Assembly: GCF_000332975.1 (NCBI RefSeq)
Contig: NZ_BANR01000019.1
Span: forward strand, 1 to 64,000
Direction: 5' to 3'
Length of the DNA stretch: 64,000 bases
Origin: Gordonia aichiensis NBRC 108223
GTDB lineage: Bacteria; Actinomycetota; Actinomycetes; Mycobacteriales; Mycobacteriaceae
Within the stretch, counting starts at the first letter, position 1; each line of letters opens with the position of its first letter. The notes beneath the pieces are model-generated. The model was not told where the DNA came from. It did no database searches and worked only from the letters and a program-made list of their open reading frames with translations. Positions 28,401-34,820 of the stretch are shown piece after piece. A program made the position numbers and the translations under genes.

Positions 28401-29232
28401 ACCATCGTGCGAGGTACTCGATGCCGAACTCGTCTCTTTCGTGTTGAAAGCTCTCAGGGCCAGGGCCGCGGAATGGCGTCGTCGCGCGTGCGAAGAGCGC
28501 TCGCCTGCTTTGGATTGCTACCAGCGGTGTGCTCCCCAGCCCGATTTGTGCGAGTTCGGTTTTGACGTTGTCGGCGTGCTGCCGGACGGAATCGCTGAGA
28601 TGCTGACGTCGGTCGTCGGGGACGAGTGCCGGATGCCGCCACCTGCTATTTCGGACGTTGAGCACAGCCACGGCAGGCTTGCCATAATTGCGAATCCATG
28701 ACGCGATCTTTGCGAATTCCATAGCTTGCTGGTTCTGACTGTCGAAGCACAGGAGGACGATGTCTGCTGTCTCGACTGCCCGACGGGCGGTTGCTTCGAG
28801 TTTCTCGCGGCTTTCTGTTCTACCCCACCCGTTGATGCCCGGGGTATCCAACAGTCGGCAATCATGCCATTGGACGTGATGGACCCCGGTGGTCCAGTCG
28901 CTCGCGCCAGGTGAAACGTAACCACCGTCGAGTCCGCCAAATGCGGACATGAGGGTGCTCTTTCCGGCGCCTGTCCGACCGAAGAACACGATGTTGAACG
29001 ACTCGAGAGCGCCCCGTTCGTGGTCGAGGTGTCGCCGAAGGTCACGCATGAAGCCTCGGAGGAACTCGTCAAGGAGGCTGCTTGAGTCCGACTGGTCCGG
29101 CTCGTATCGCCCACTTTCGGCAATGTTCACCGCTGCGGCATCCGCCAGTGAATCCAAACGCGTCAGTTCAGCCTGGCCCTGTGCCACGGCTGCGCGTATC
29201 GACTGCTCAAACGCCGAACTCTGTTCAGTCAC
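25441..29232 (-). CDS. Double-headed dynamin-like GTPase, large partner
   Basis: 1263 residues with two GTPase heads. Head 1: GRTGAGKST at 85-93 and LLDTPGINGWG from 128. Head 2: GDYNSGKTS at 739-747, LIDTPG at 786-791 and NRSD at 851-854. Between them are helical regions and two adjacent hydrophobic segments (about 488-533, GAGIAVGLAGVAAPF and NPAGWAVGLVAVGVGIAG) that could insert in a membrane; another hydrophobic segment lies near residue 1165. Two heads in one chain recall Bacillus DynA, which protects membranes and limits phage, but sequence similarity was not tested. GTG start with AGAAGGACGAA upstream. First gene of the pair. Confidence 0.88.
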   Translation of the reverse strand: MTEQSSAFEQSIRAAVAQGQAELTRLDSLADAAAVNIAESGRYEPDQSDSSSLLDEFLRGFMRDLRRHLDHERGALESFNIVFFGRTGAGKSTLMSAFGGLDGGYVSPGASDWTTGVHHVQWHDCRLLDTPGINGWGRTESREKLEATARRAVETADIVLLCFDSQNQQAMEFAKIASWIRNYGKPAVAVLNVRNSRWRHPALVPDDRRQHLSDSVRQHADNVKTELAQIGLGSTPLVAIQSRRALFARATTPFRGPGPESFQHERDEFGIEYLARWSNFRTLENLLTTAIQLGASDIRLSTLREDVRERCRVASLALSTMAGEFVSDVHRLEDGIESILAVIGYPTASERENYLKREEAGSDLLATLENLQGRAFTSPGKGSLDRFVRHQASSRLAAQRRHSNTQAQLKISEAFDTKQAIDEAAFRAAVFNEQAIDATIKDAWAARGEFLIRELQVTAEQDFEKDLSSLFNTASFVGTDGQHTAGDILRGAGIAVGLAGVAAPFAVANFWNPAGWAVGLVAVGVGIAGQAQQYFGKKMKDDAQKKANEARAQAIAGATDAVEKTYDAYEEAIVASSRAASWGSLAPIVTESLRKSIALRNAQQRALHLAEQLTEQADSITATHAVEDILTRAQSVIAESSTELRTLLLGEDWLQSDHRHDAPRGLDESVVTMYHDRAVKARSALTTAMTKAWTRPSPDEIRLWSEELDDATLHDSGLLEVAKEMRQVSRRKPAFTVLGDYNSGKTSLIRRILVEAGDLTGQDGLEVLARPATATEQRYDFPRLQLIDTPGLQSGNTCHDDRALNSITESSLTFVVVHVNLLIGNTAVIEEIANGSSMVAAKADRLIFLINRSDELGADPLVEPHAFLNLQDRKKEELIAALAAKSITIEEASIHCVAADPFGLVGNSASVTDDDFDANRVWDGTDSLIDAIKDLSDSSLAAGTLIAGFDTALTLLKRRRNLLRTELDAYTKTIQQRDSAIATLAAAEADAAVLQKSLSENAERLVSAAVLNAATELYQVAVGDNAGLDRVANSWTEDPRLRSAIDRYAASAEKDLLSWQEEHASMIEREFRGTGSLNDETAATDFSSNRASGTVDGIIGGAGNVAEHAAKAAKILGNRDAVYAIGKQFGHKFKPWGAVKGGARVAKVGVVLGAVAAAADAKSMLDDSKKSETHRKNLDAATQVIEARADQLVVQITAGDNGSGLTGFLDEARKEVQRLIERTTAEKVELVALRDATAFKYGMANRLVSSALQLEAGYQDEET

Positions 29233-29239
29233 GCATTCG

Positions 29240-29277
29240 TCCTTCTACGCCCATCGCTTCCTTCTACTCCCATCCCT
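29240..29277 (-). repeat. Two 19-bp tandem repeats at the GTPase gene start
   Basis: TCCTTCTACGCCCATCGCT (29240-29258) and TCCTTCTACTCCCATCCCT (29259-29277) match at 17 of 19 bases. On the coding strand each copy contains an ATGGG followed by AGAAGGA, so the ribosome-binding sequence upstream of the large GTPase is duplicated. It could be a translational feature or an operator repeat. Confidence 0.6.
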
Positions 29278-29545
29278 AAGGAAAGGTATAACAAGGGCGA
29301 CCGACATTAGCTGGGCACACCAGAGGAACCTGCAGATCCTAGAGACACGTCGCTTACAGGGAGATGAGGGACTCTAGTTGCTCGAGGATTCGAGCAGGAA
29401 GAATCAAGCTCCTGGCTGCTGGTCAGGAACTCGACGAGGTGTGCCGGCACCTCGAAGTCGCGGAATCCCCTCCTCTCTGCCGGGCGGGCGGCCTTCGCCA
29501 TCCTCAGTCGTGCTCATCTGTGCGTGGTGTTCGCGTTGCACACAC
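29278..29545. other. Intergenic region upstream of the GTPase pair
   Basis: About 270 bp. The minus strand next to the repeats holds an A/T-rich stretch (CTTGTTATACCTTTCC), with TTATAC a plausible -10 for the GTPase operon. Nothing else with coding character was seen. Confidence 0.3.
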
Positions 29546-29686
29546 TCAACCGGGTGGCTGTCGCACTCCGAGGCGATCCCGCTTGAACCGGAGAAGTGCG
29601 TTCGGATATTTCTGACCTAGTTGCACGTAATTCACCCAGTCGCCCGTCCGGACGTGCCTGGTCAACCACATGTGGCGGTGGATCAT
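29546..29686 (-). CDS. Possible small protein, 46 aa
   Basis: ATG 29686 to TGA 29546. The peptide reads MIHRHMWLTRHVRTGDWV, then NYVQLGQKYPNALLRFKRDR and ends in a short PPG tail. Its composition (aromatic and basic residues, few Ala/Arg/Gly codon-bias artefacts) looks like real protein. The frame is also open upstream, so this could be the end of a longer decayed gene. No family recognised. Confidence 0.35.
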   Translation of the reverse strand: MIHRHMWLTRHVRTGDWVNYVQLGQKYPNALLRFKRDRLGVRQPPG

Positions 29687-29779
29687 GTTGCTGTCGCACC
29701 GGGCCGGACCACCTTCCCTGCATATCGTCCGGGGCGCAGCCGGGTCGACGATCCTCAGAGAGGGCGATGAATCCCCACG

Positions 29780-30424
29780 TCACCGAGCGCTGCGAGTGGT
29801 GCCGTACATCCAGGTGATGACGTCGAGGACTCGTAGCTCGCTGATCACCGTCGGTAGCCCTGCCGTCGTGCGCGCGGCCTGCAACCTGGAACGCAGTCGG
29901 GTGTCGCTGGAGAGCGCCGCGTGGATCGGCTGGAGGTGGCGTTGTCGGGTGCCGAGTACTTCCGTGACGACCTCGTCCCAGATCGGGTAGAGGCGAGGGC
30001 GTTTGCGTGCGATGAGCTTGGTGGCGATCGTAAGTCCAATGCCACGCACCGACCTGAGGCGGGTTTCGAGTTGCCATGCGGGCCAAGCGGAGTCGATGGG
30101 GTCAGGTTCGTCTGCGAGGTCCCTGTCGTCGCCGATCGCGGCCAGGAGACCGTTGAATTCATCGGCACGGTCGCAGAGCAGAGCGCGCGCGGCAGGGCCA
30201 CCTGCTGACACCGATAGCAGTGTGATGGCGACGAAGTCGTCGGCAGTGAATGTATTGGTGTCGGCGGCACGGGTTCCGGTGGAGTCCCATTCGTCGAACA
30301 GTGCCCCCGTGTAGCGGAGTCCCGGGTTGTGGGGTGCGTAGTAGGCAGTTAGTAGTTCGGCGGATGCCGTCGGGTCGTCGGTGGTGAGAGGAGGCGGAAG
30401 ATGCACGACTCCGATTGTGCGCAC
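29780..30424 (-). CDS. DUF6308-like protein
   Basis: 214 residues, soluble. Recognised with moderate confidence as DUF6308. The C-terminal half has a helix-hairpin-helix-like stretch (LRSVRGIGLTIATKLIARKR followed by PRLYPIWDEVV), a motif often used for non-specific DNA contact; the end holds VLDVITWMYG. No nuclease residues could be assigned. The start at 30424 faces the TACCGG palindrome at 30461-30480. It stands close to the GTPase island, but separate transcription is likely. Confidence 0.65.
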   Translation of the reverse strand: MRTIGVVHLPPPLTTDDPTASAELLTAYYAPHNPGLRYTGALFDEWDSTGTRAADTNTFTADDFVAITLLSVSAGGPAARALLCDRADEFNGLLAAIGDDRDLADEPDPIDSAWPAWQLETRLRSVRGIGLTIATKLIARKRPRLYPIWDEVVTEVLGTRQRHLQPIHAALSSDTRLRSRLQAARTTAGLPTVISELRVLDVITWMYGTTRSAR

Positions 30425-30460
30425 TGAGGGGCGGCGACTGGGGACAAAGGGGTTAAAACA

Positions 30461-30480
30461 TACCGGAACTTATACCGGTA
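30461..30480 (-). promoter_or_regulatory. TACCGG-N8-CCGGTA inverted repeat, candidate operator
   Basis: Two perfect 6-bp arms with an 8-bp A/T-rich spacer, 37 bp upstream of the DUF6308-like start, within the only A/T-rich patch of this region. The spacer includes TTATA. The position fits an operator or promoter; no regulator can be named. Confidence 0.35.
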
Positions 30481-30910
30481 GGGCTGTGACCTGGGCCGTC
30501 GACATGTCCCCAATGGGAGGCGGCGGAACGGAGGGGGCCCCGAGGCGGCTGGGCGGGCTGGCGGCGGTGTCAGAGAGTGATCGACGGAGCGGGCATCGTC
30601 GGATCGTAGGCGACCGCAGGCGGGTAGACGTCACCGTTGCAGGGGGATGGCTCGGCGGGTCGAATGTTGCCTCGTTCGGAGTGAACACCTTGGGCGGCAG
30701 CCGTCGAGCCGACGGCGACGTGGAGCGTCGAGTTCGTCGCCTGCTCGTCGAGCCCGACGAATCGATGGGTCCTTAAGCGCCCCAGAGGGTTGCCTCGACG
30801 AATGACTGCTCGACTCCGACGCTGCGGCGCCGCGTCTGCCCCTGACGTTGAAACCGACGAGCGTGTAGAGAGACGTTGACGTTTACAGTGTCCTCTGTGA
30901 AGATGGCGTA
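30481..30910. other. About 430 bp without a supported gene
   Basis: A plus-strand frame through 30776 exists, but its composition (Gly/Arg-rich) looks like high-GC chance coding. No terminator or repeat stands out. The SMR gene promoter probably lies in its last 100 bases, where GTTGACGTTTACAGTGT-like sequence offers a TTGACG -35 candidate. Confidence 0.3.
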
Positions 30911-31279
30911 ATGGCCTATGTTCTGCTGATCGCCGCCATTCTCAGCGAGGTGGTCGCGACGATGTCGCTGAAGGCGTCCGAGGGTTTCACCAAGCTGACC
31001 CCGTCGATATTCGTCGTGATCGGCTACCTGCTGAGCTTCGTCTTGCTCGGATTGGCCCTCAATCGCGGACTGCCCGTCAGCACGGGGTACGCCATCTGGG
31101 CTGCGGTGGGGACGACGGTCGTCGCGATTCTCGGCGTCGTCATCTTCCGCGAGTCGCTGTCCGTTGTCGCGATCATCGGCATTGGGCTGATCATTGTGGG
31201 CGTGGTGCTACTCAATGTCGGTGGGGCCGGCCACGGTTCGGGTTCGCGCTCCTCCGGCGATGTCGTCAGCAGCGAGTAG
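30911..31279 (+). CDS. SMR-family multidrug efflux protein
   Basis: 122 residues, four membrane helices. Glu at position 13 in AAILSEVVATMSLKASEGFT is the conserved proton/substrate-binding acid of EmrE-like pumps. Helix 3 contains YAIWAAVGTTVVAILG, and helix 4 the usual IIGIGLIIVGVVLLN. It exchanges protons for quaternary ammonium and other lipophilic cations as an antiparallel dimer. It resembles mycobacterial Mmr more than the guanidinium exporter Gdx. The MFS exporter follows on the same strand after about 80 bp. Confidence 0.95.
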   Translation: MAYVLLIAAILSEVVATMSLKASEGFTKLTPSIFVVIGYLLSFVLLGLALNRGLPVSTGYAIWAAVGTTVVAILGVVIFRESLSVVAIIGIGLIIVGVVLLNVGGAGHGSGSRSSGDVVSSE

Positions 31280-31360
31280 AGGCGGCAGGAGAGTGAACGT
31301 CAGGGGGCGGCGTCGTCTCGGAGCGAGCAGTCCTTGCCACTACGCCGCATCCGAAGCCAG

Positions 31361-32509
31361 ATGAAGCGCGTCCTCCTCCTTGCGGTGGCGCAGTTCCTGG
31401 TGATCATCGACGAGACGTCGACCTCGCTTCTCGCGCCGCTGATCGCTCGTGACTTCGACGTCGGTGCGCAAGCCCGACAGATTCTGGTCACCCCGTTCGC
31501 GGCCGCGTTCGTGTGTGCGCTGCCGTTGGTGGGAGTGCTGTTGCGGAGGGTGGATCCGCGGAGCGTCGTCGCACCTGCCGTTATTGCCTTCGGGTTGACC
31601 GCTGCAGCCGGTGCGGTCGCTCCCACGCTGGGATACCTTGTTGCTGCTCGTGTTGCGCAGGGCTTTGCTGCCGCGGTGGCCGCCACGTGCATCGTGGCGG
31701 CGCTGCACCAGATCACACGTCACGATGATCGGCGCGTTCGAGCCTTCGCGGTCTTCTCCCTGGTGTCCGGTTCGGGTGCTATCGCCGCCCTCCTGTTCGC
31801 AGGAGCGTTGGCGACGTACTCGTGGCGTTGGTGCTTCGGGGTGATCGCGGTGGCGTCGGTGACTTGCGGGTGTGTGCTGGCGCTCGCGATGCGGCACGTG
31901 TCTACGGACCACGAGAACGACCTATCTACTTCTGAGCGCGTGCGTCGCCCCGGTGGAGTAGCAGGCGTGTCGGAGGCGTTCACTCGATGGACACTGGCGG
32001 CCGTCGTCGGTGCGAACGCCGTCCTTTCGCTGACGGTCATCACCGTGAGTTTTGCACTTCAGTTGGACAATGGGTGGACGGCGATATGGGTGGGAGTGGC
32101 GCTTCTTCCGGCCAACGCGGCCGCCGGGATAGGTGCACTACTCGTGGCCGCCTCCGGTCGGCGACTGTCGGCTCCACGATTGCTGGCGGTAGGACTGGCG
32201 CTTCTCGCGGTGGCGTGTGTGAGTGTCGCGTTCACACGTTCGACCCCCATCCTGCTGCTGGTCGCCACGATTCCCATGGGCCTCGGAGTCGGACTCGTCT
32301 TTCCGATTGCCAATCAGGGCACGCTGGAAACCGCCAGCGATCGACCGATTTCGCGTGCGGCAGCGCTCGGAGTGGCGCAGCAGCTCGGATTGGCGGCAGG
32401 AGCATTGGCCGCGGCGAGCCGGTCCGGTCCGGTGATGATCGGCGTGTCAGCGCTTGTGGCCGGACTCCTGGGCGCGTTCACCGCAGTCGGTCGACTGCGG
32501 CGGCCCTGA
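31361..32509 (+). CDS. MFS transporter
   Basis: About 382 residues and twelve predicted membrane segments. ATG 31361 starts right before the first helix (KRVLLLAVAQFLVIIDETSTS); a TTG at 31334 would add nine basic residues. The first helix ends with a DETSTS motif typical of DHA2-like drug exporters, although the size is that of 12-TM pumps. Substrate unknown; adjacency to an SMR pump suggests a xenobiotic-efflux pair. Confidence 0.85.
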   Translation: MKRVLLLAVAQFLVIIDETSTSLLAPLIARDFDVGAQARQILVTPFAAAFVCALPLVGVLLRRVDPRSVVAPAVIAFGLTAAAGAVAPTLGYLVAARVAQGFAAAVAATCIVAALHQITRHDDRRVRAFAVFSLVSGSGAIAALLFAGALATYSWRWCFGVIAVASVTCGCVLALAMRHVSTDHENDLSTSERVRRPGGVAGVSEAFTRWTLAAVVGANAVLSLTVITVSFALQLDNGWTAIWVGVALLPANAAAGIGALLVAASGRRLSAPRLLAVGLALLAVACVSVAFTRSTPILLLVATIPMGLGVGLVFPIANQGTLETASDRPISRAAALGVAQQLGLAAGALAAASRSGPVMIGVSALVAGLLGAFTAVGRLRRP

Positions 32510-32541
32510 GCAGGCCAGGACGCACAGCTCATCTGTGGACG

Positions 32542-33426
32542 TCAGCGGAAGACGGCGGTGGGCGGCTCGCCCTTCTCTGGTGCTGCACAGTCCTCGACGA
32601 CATCACCGAGTGCTGCACTCACCATCAGAGCCGCAATCGCTATCGATGACACGACGACGATGGCGCGCTTCGGCGTGGTGGTGGGAGAGGGGTTGGTGAG
32701 CGCACGGATGCGTCGCGCGACGTCCCCGCCACCGCTGTGCAGATCGGACGAATTCGCTGAGCGATGTGTATCGGCCGTGGCGAGGGAGGCGCGGGCGATG
32801 GCACGAAGCAGTGCCGTGCGATTGTCCGCCGCCGCCACTTCATCGGCATGCCGTTCGGCGGCGTGACGAACCGCGCGAGCAGTACCGGCGGTTATCGGAT
32901 TCAACTGTGCAGACAGTTCGCCCAGCTGAATCCAGATGGCATGTCGATAGCGCAGATGCGCACGTTCGTGACCGATCAACGCGGATACCTCGTCTGACCG
33001 CAAGACATCGCACATCCCTGTGGTGATGACGACGACCCCCGGTCCGACGGGACTTGCGAACGCATCAGGCACGGGATCGTCGACGACGAGCACGTCGGTT
33101 CCCGAAGCGGTGGCGCGGGCGAACGTCTGTGCTGAGCGATAGCTCATCCATACGCGCCAGGCATGTCGCACCATCACCCCCAGACGCCAGGCGGCGAGGG
33201 CCAGCAAAGCCGCACCCAGGATGTGTGCAGGGACGGAATGCGCCCTCAGGCCGACAGCGGCGACAGCTGCCACGGAGGTTGCCGTCGCAACCACCACCGC
33301 GGCGGTCATGCACGGTATCCCGACTGTGAAGAACCGCGGTGCCAGGGCGCGTTCCAGTCGCGGTGTGAGCACGAGGCTGGCGCCCAGCAGAACCCACGGC
33401 AGTACGGCTGTGATCGCGAAGCTCAT
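32542..33426 (-). CDS. M56/M48-type membrane metalloprotease (BlaR1-like, without sensor domain)
   Basis: 294 residues. Membrane helices at the N-terminus, then a cytosolic zinc-protease domain with IGHERAHLRYRH (HExxH, the metal and catalytic site), followed by a C-terminal membrane helix near 260-280. No penicillin-binding sensor domain is present, as in many actinobacterial M56 proteins. It is thought to cleave the BlaI-type repressor encoded just upstream, whose stop overlaps this start as ATGA. Signal unknown; beta-lactams or envelope stress are possible. Confidence 0.9.
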   Translation of the reverse strand: MSFAITAVLPWVLLGASLVLTPRLERALAPRFFTVGIPCMTAAVVVATATSVAAVAAVGLRAHSVPAHILGAALLALAAWRLGVMVRHAWRVWMSYRSAQTFARATASGTDVLVVDDPVPDAFASPVGPGVVVITTGMCDVLRSDEVSALIGHERAHLRYRHAIWIQLGELSAQLNPITAGTARAVRHAAERHADEVAAADNRTALLRAIARASLATADTHRSANSSDLHSGGGDVARRIRALTNPSPTTTPKRAIVVVSSIAIAALMVSAALGDVVEDCAAPEKGEPPTAVFR

Positions 33427-33806
33427 CGTCCGTGCTCGTCAATGTCTTTGTCGCCGGCCAGAATTCGCATCAGAAGCGCCTCGTCCTCTGGCTCGAGGGA
33501 GGCAACGAAATTGACGAGCACATCGGCACGGTCGTCGCGGGTGTCCAGTGTCCTGCGCATACGCAGGGCCGCACGCAGCGCGGGAAGCGAATCGACCGGC
33601 GCAATGAGCCGATAGGCGTACGCACGACCGCGTCGTTCCCGGCTCACCAACTCCTTGTCGGCCAACCGCACCAGCGCTGTCATGACGGTGGTGTGCGCGA
33701 GCGGGTCCGGCAACTGTGCAGCTACCTCGGCCACCGACATCCATTCGCCGGCCCCGAGTGCTTCGATTACGTCGTTCTCGAGTTCACCGGGACGCCGTCT
33801 TCCCAT
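33423..33806 (-). CDS. BlaI/MecI-family repressor
   Basis: About 127 residues from ATG 33806 (GRRRPGELENDVIEALGAGE), the standard family N-terminus; a start at 33833 is possible. The winged helix includes AHTTVMTALVRLADKELVSR and the wing RRGRAYAYRL. The C-terminal dimer domain carries the usual protease-sensitive region before the end. It is translationally coupled to the M56 protease and faces a matching operator at 33942-33960. Targets are at least its own operon, and perhaps the divergent hydroxylase-NRPS genes. Confidence 0.9.
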   Translation of the reverse strand: MGRRRPGELENDVIEALGAGEWMSVAEVAAQLPDPLAHTTVMTALVRLADKELVSRERRGRAYAYRLIAPVDSLPALRAALRMRRTLDTRDDRADVLVNFVASLEPEDEALLMRILAGDKDIDEHGR

Positions 33807-33941
33807 GCAGCTGCCGCCTCGATTCCCGTCCATGTTCACTCGCGCCCGTCGGTACCCAGCGTCGGTAACCAACCAACACCGGCGAACGCGTGTGGACCAT
33901 TATCCACACAATCCGAGGTCAAGGCAGTAGCGAGAATCAGC

Positions 33942-33960
33942 TGCTACATTCGTTGTAGTA
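33942..33960. promoter_or_regulatory. BlaI-type operator TGCTACA-N5-TGTAGTA
   Basis: CTACA (33944-33948), five bases, TGTAG (33954-33958), with 6 of 7 positions symmetric when extended. BlaI/MecI proteins bind TACA-N-TGTA dyads. It lies about 135 bp upstream of the repressor start and about 100 bp upstream of the divergent hydroxylase gene, so it may control both. Confidence 0.6.
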
Positions 33961-34058
33961 AGTCAGCTCATGGTGCCTGCCCGGCGAATCATCGGCGATG
34001 ACGCCGCCACCCTGTTGCTTCCAGTGACTGCGCGCGAGCAACCAGAAGGGACCCGACG

Positions 34059-34820
34059 ATGACGACGACTGCAGACATCCGAGCTGAGCGCGAACGCGTG
34101 TGCTCGGCGTACGAGGCCGGCGGTCCGCTTCCGTGGTTCGAGTATTCCGAGGAAGAGGACGCCTTGTGGACCCAGATCTTCGGGGTGCTGGCGGGCAAAC
34201 ACGAGCAGTTCGGGTGCGCGCGCTATCTGTCGGCTGCGCGGCTCGTGCAGCTGCCCACCGAGCACATTCCACAACTGCGCGAGGTGTCGGAATCACTGTG
34301 GTCCCTGACCCGATTCCGCCTGGCGCCGGCGATAGGGTCGTTGTCCGGTCCGCAGTTCTACAACCCCATGGCCGACGGAATCCTGCATGCCACACCGTTC
34401 ATCCGCCCGGCAGCGCAGAAGGATTTCTCTCCCGAACCGGACATCATCCACGAGATCGTCGGCCACGCTGTGATGCTGGCAGATCCGGACTTTGCCGAGC
34501 TCTATCGCCGCTTCGGTCGAGCAGCGAGCGCAACCCGCTCCGATCAGCTGCGTACCGCACTTGCCCGGTTGTTCTGGTTCACGATGGAAGTCGGAGCGGT
34601 GATGGAGGAGGGACGACTACGCGTCTGTGGAGCCGCACTACTGTCGTCGGCGTCGGCGATGGAGTCACTCGCCGACGGTGACCTACGCGAGTTCAGGATC
34701 GACGACATCCTTGCCAGCGAGATCGACGACGGGGTGCACCGTCCTGCGTTGTTCGTCGCCGAGTCGATCGACGCCATGCTGGCCGAGGTCCGCCACTTCC
34801 TCGAGGGCGTCGTTGACTGA
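34059..34820 (+). CDS. Aromatic amino acid hydroxylase (phenylalanine 4-monooxygenase-like)
   Basis: 253 residues, the size of bacterial single-domain enzymes. It uses non-heme iron, tetrahydropterin and O2 to hydroxylate Phe (or Tyr/Trp). Iron ligands are visible: His131 and His136 in PDIIHEIVGHAVML, and Glu177 in LFWFTMEVG. The N-terminal PWFEYSEEEDALW region and FIRPAAQKDFSPE match the fold. SD GAAGGGA precedes ATG. Its 3' end overlaps the likely NRPS start by 8 bp (TTGACTGA), so the product probably feeds the NRPS rather than general Phe catabolism. Which ring position is hydroxylated cannot be read from sequence. Confidence 0.92.
   Translation: MTTTADIRAERERVCSAYEAGGPLPWFEYSEEEDALWTQIFGVLAGKHEQFGCARYLSAARLVQLPTEHIPQLREVSESLWSLTRFRLAPAIGSLSGPQFYNPMADGILHATPFIRPAAQKDFSPEPDIIHEIVGHAVMLADPDFAELYRRFGRAASATRSDQLRTALARLFWFTMEVGAVMEEGRLRVCGAALLSSASAMESLADGDLREFRIDDILASEIDDGVHRPALFVAESIDAMLAEVRHFLEGVVD

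Noticed and set aside
29514..30086. 190-residue minus-strand frame through 29.5-30.1 kb
   Set aside because: Overlaps the DUF6308-like gene out of frame and is Arg/Pro/His-rich; not supported as a gene.
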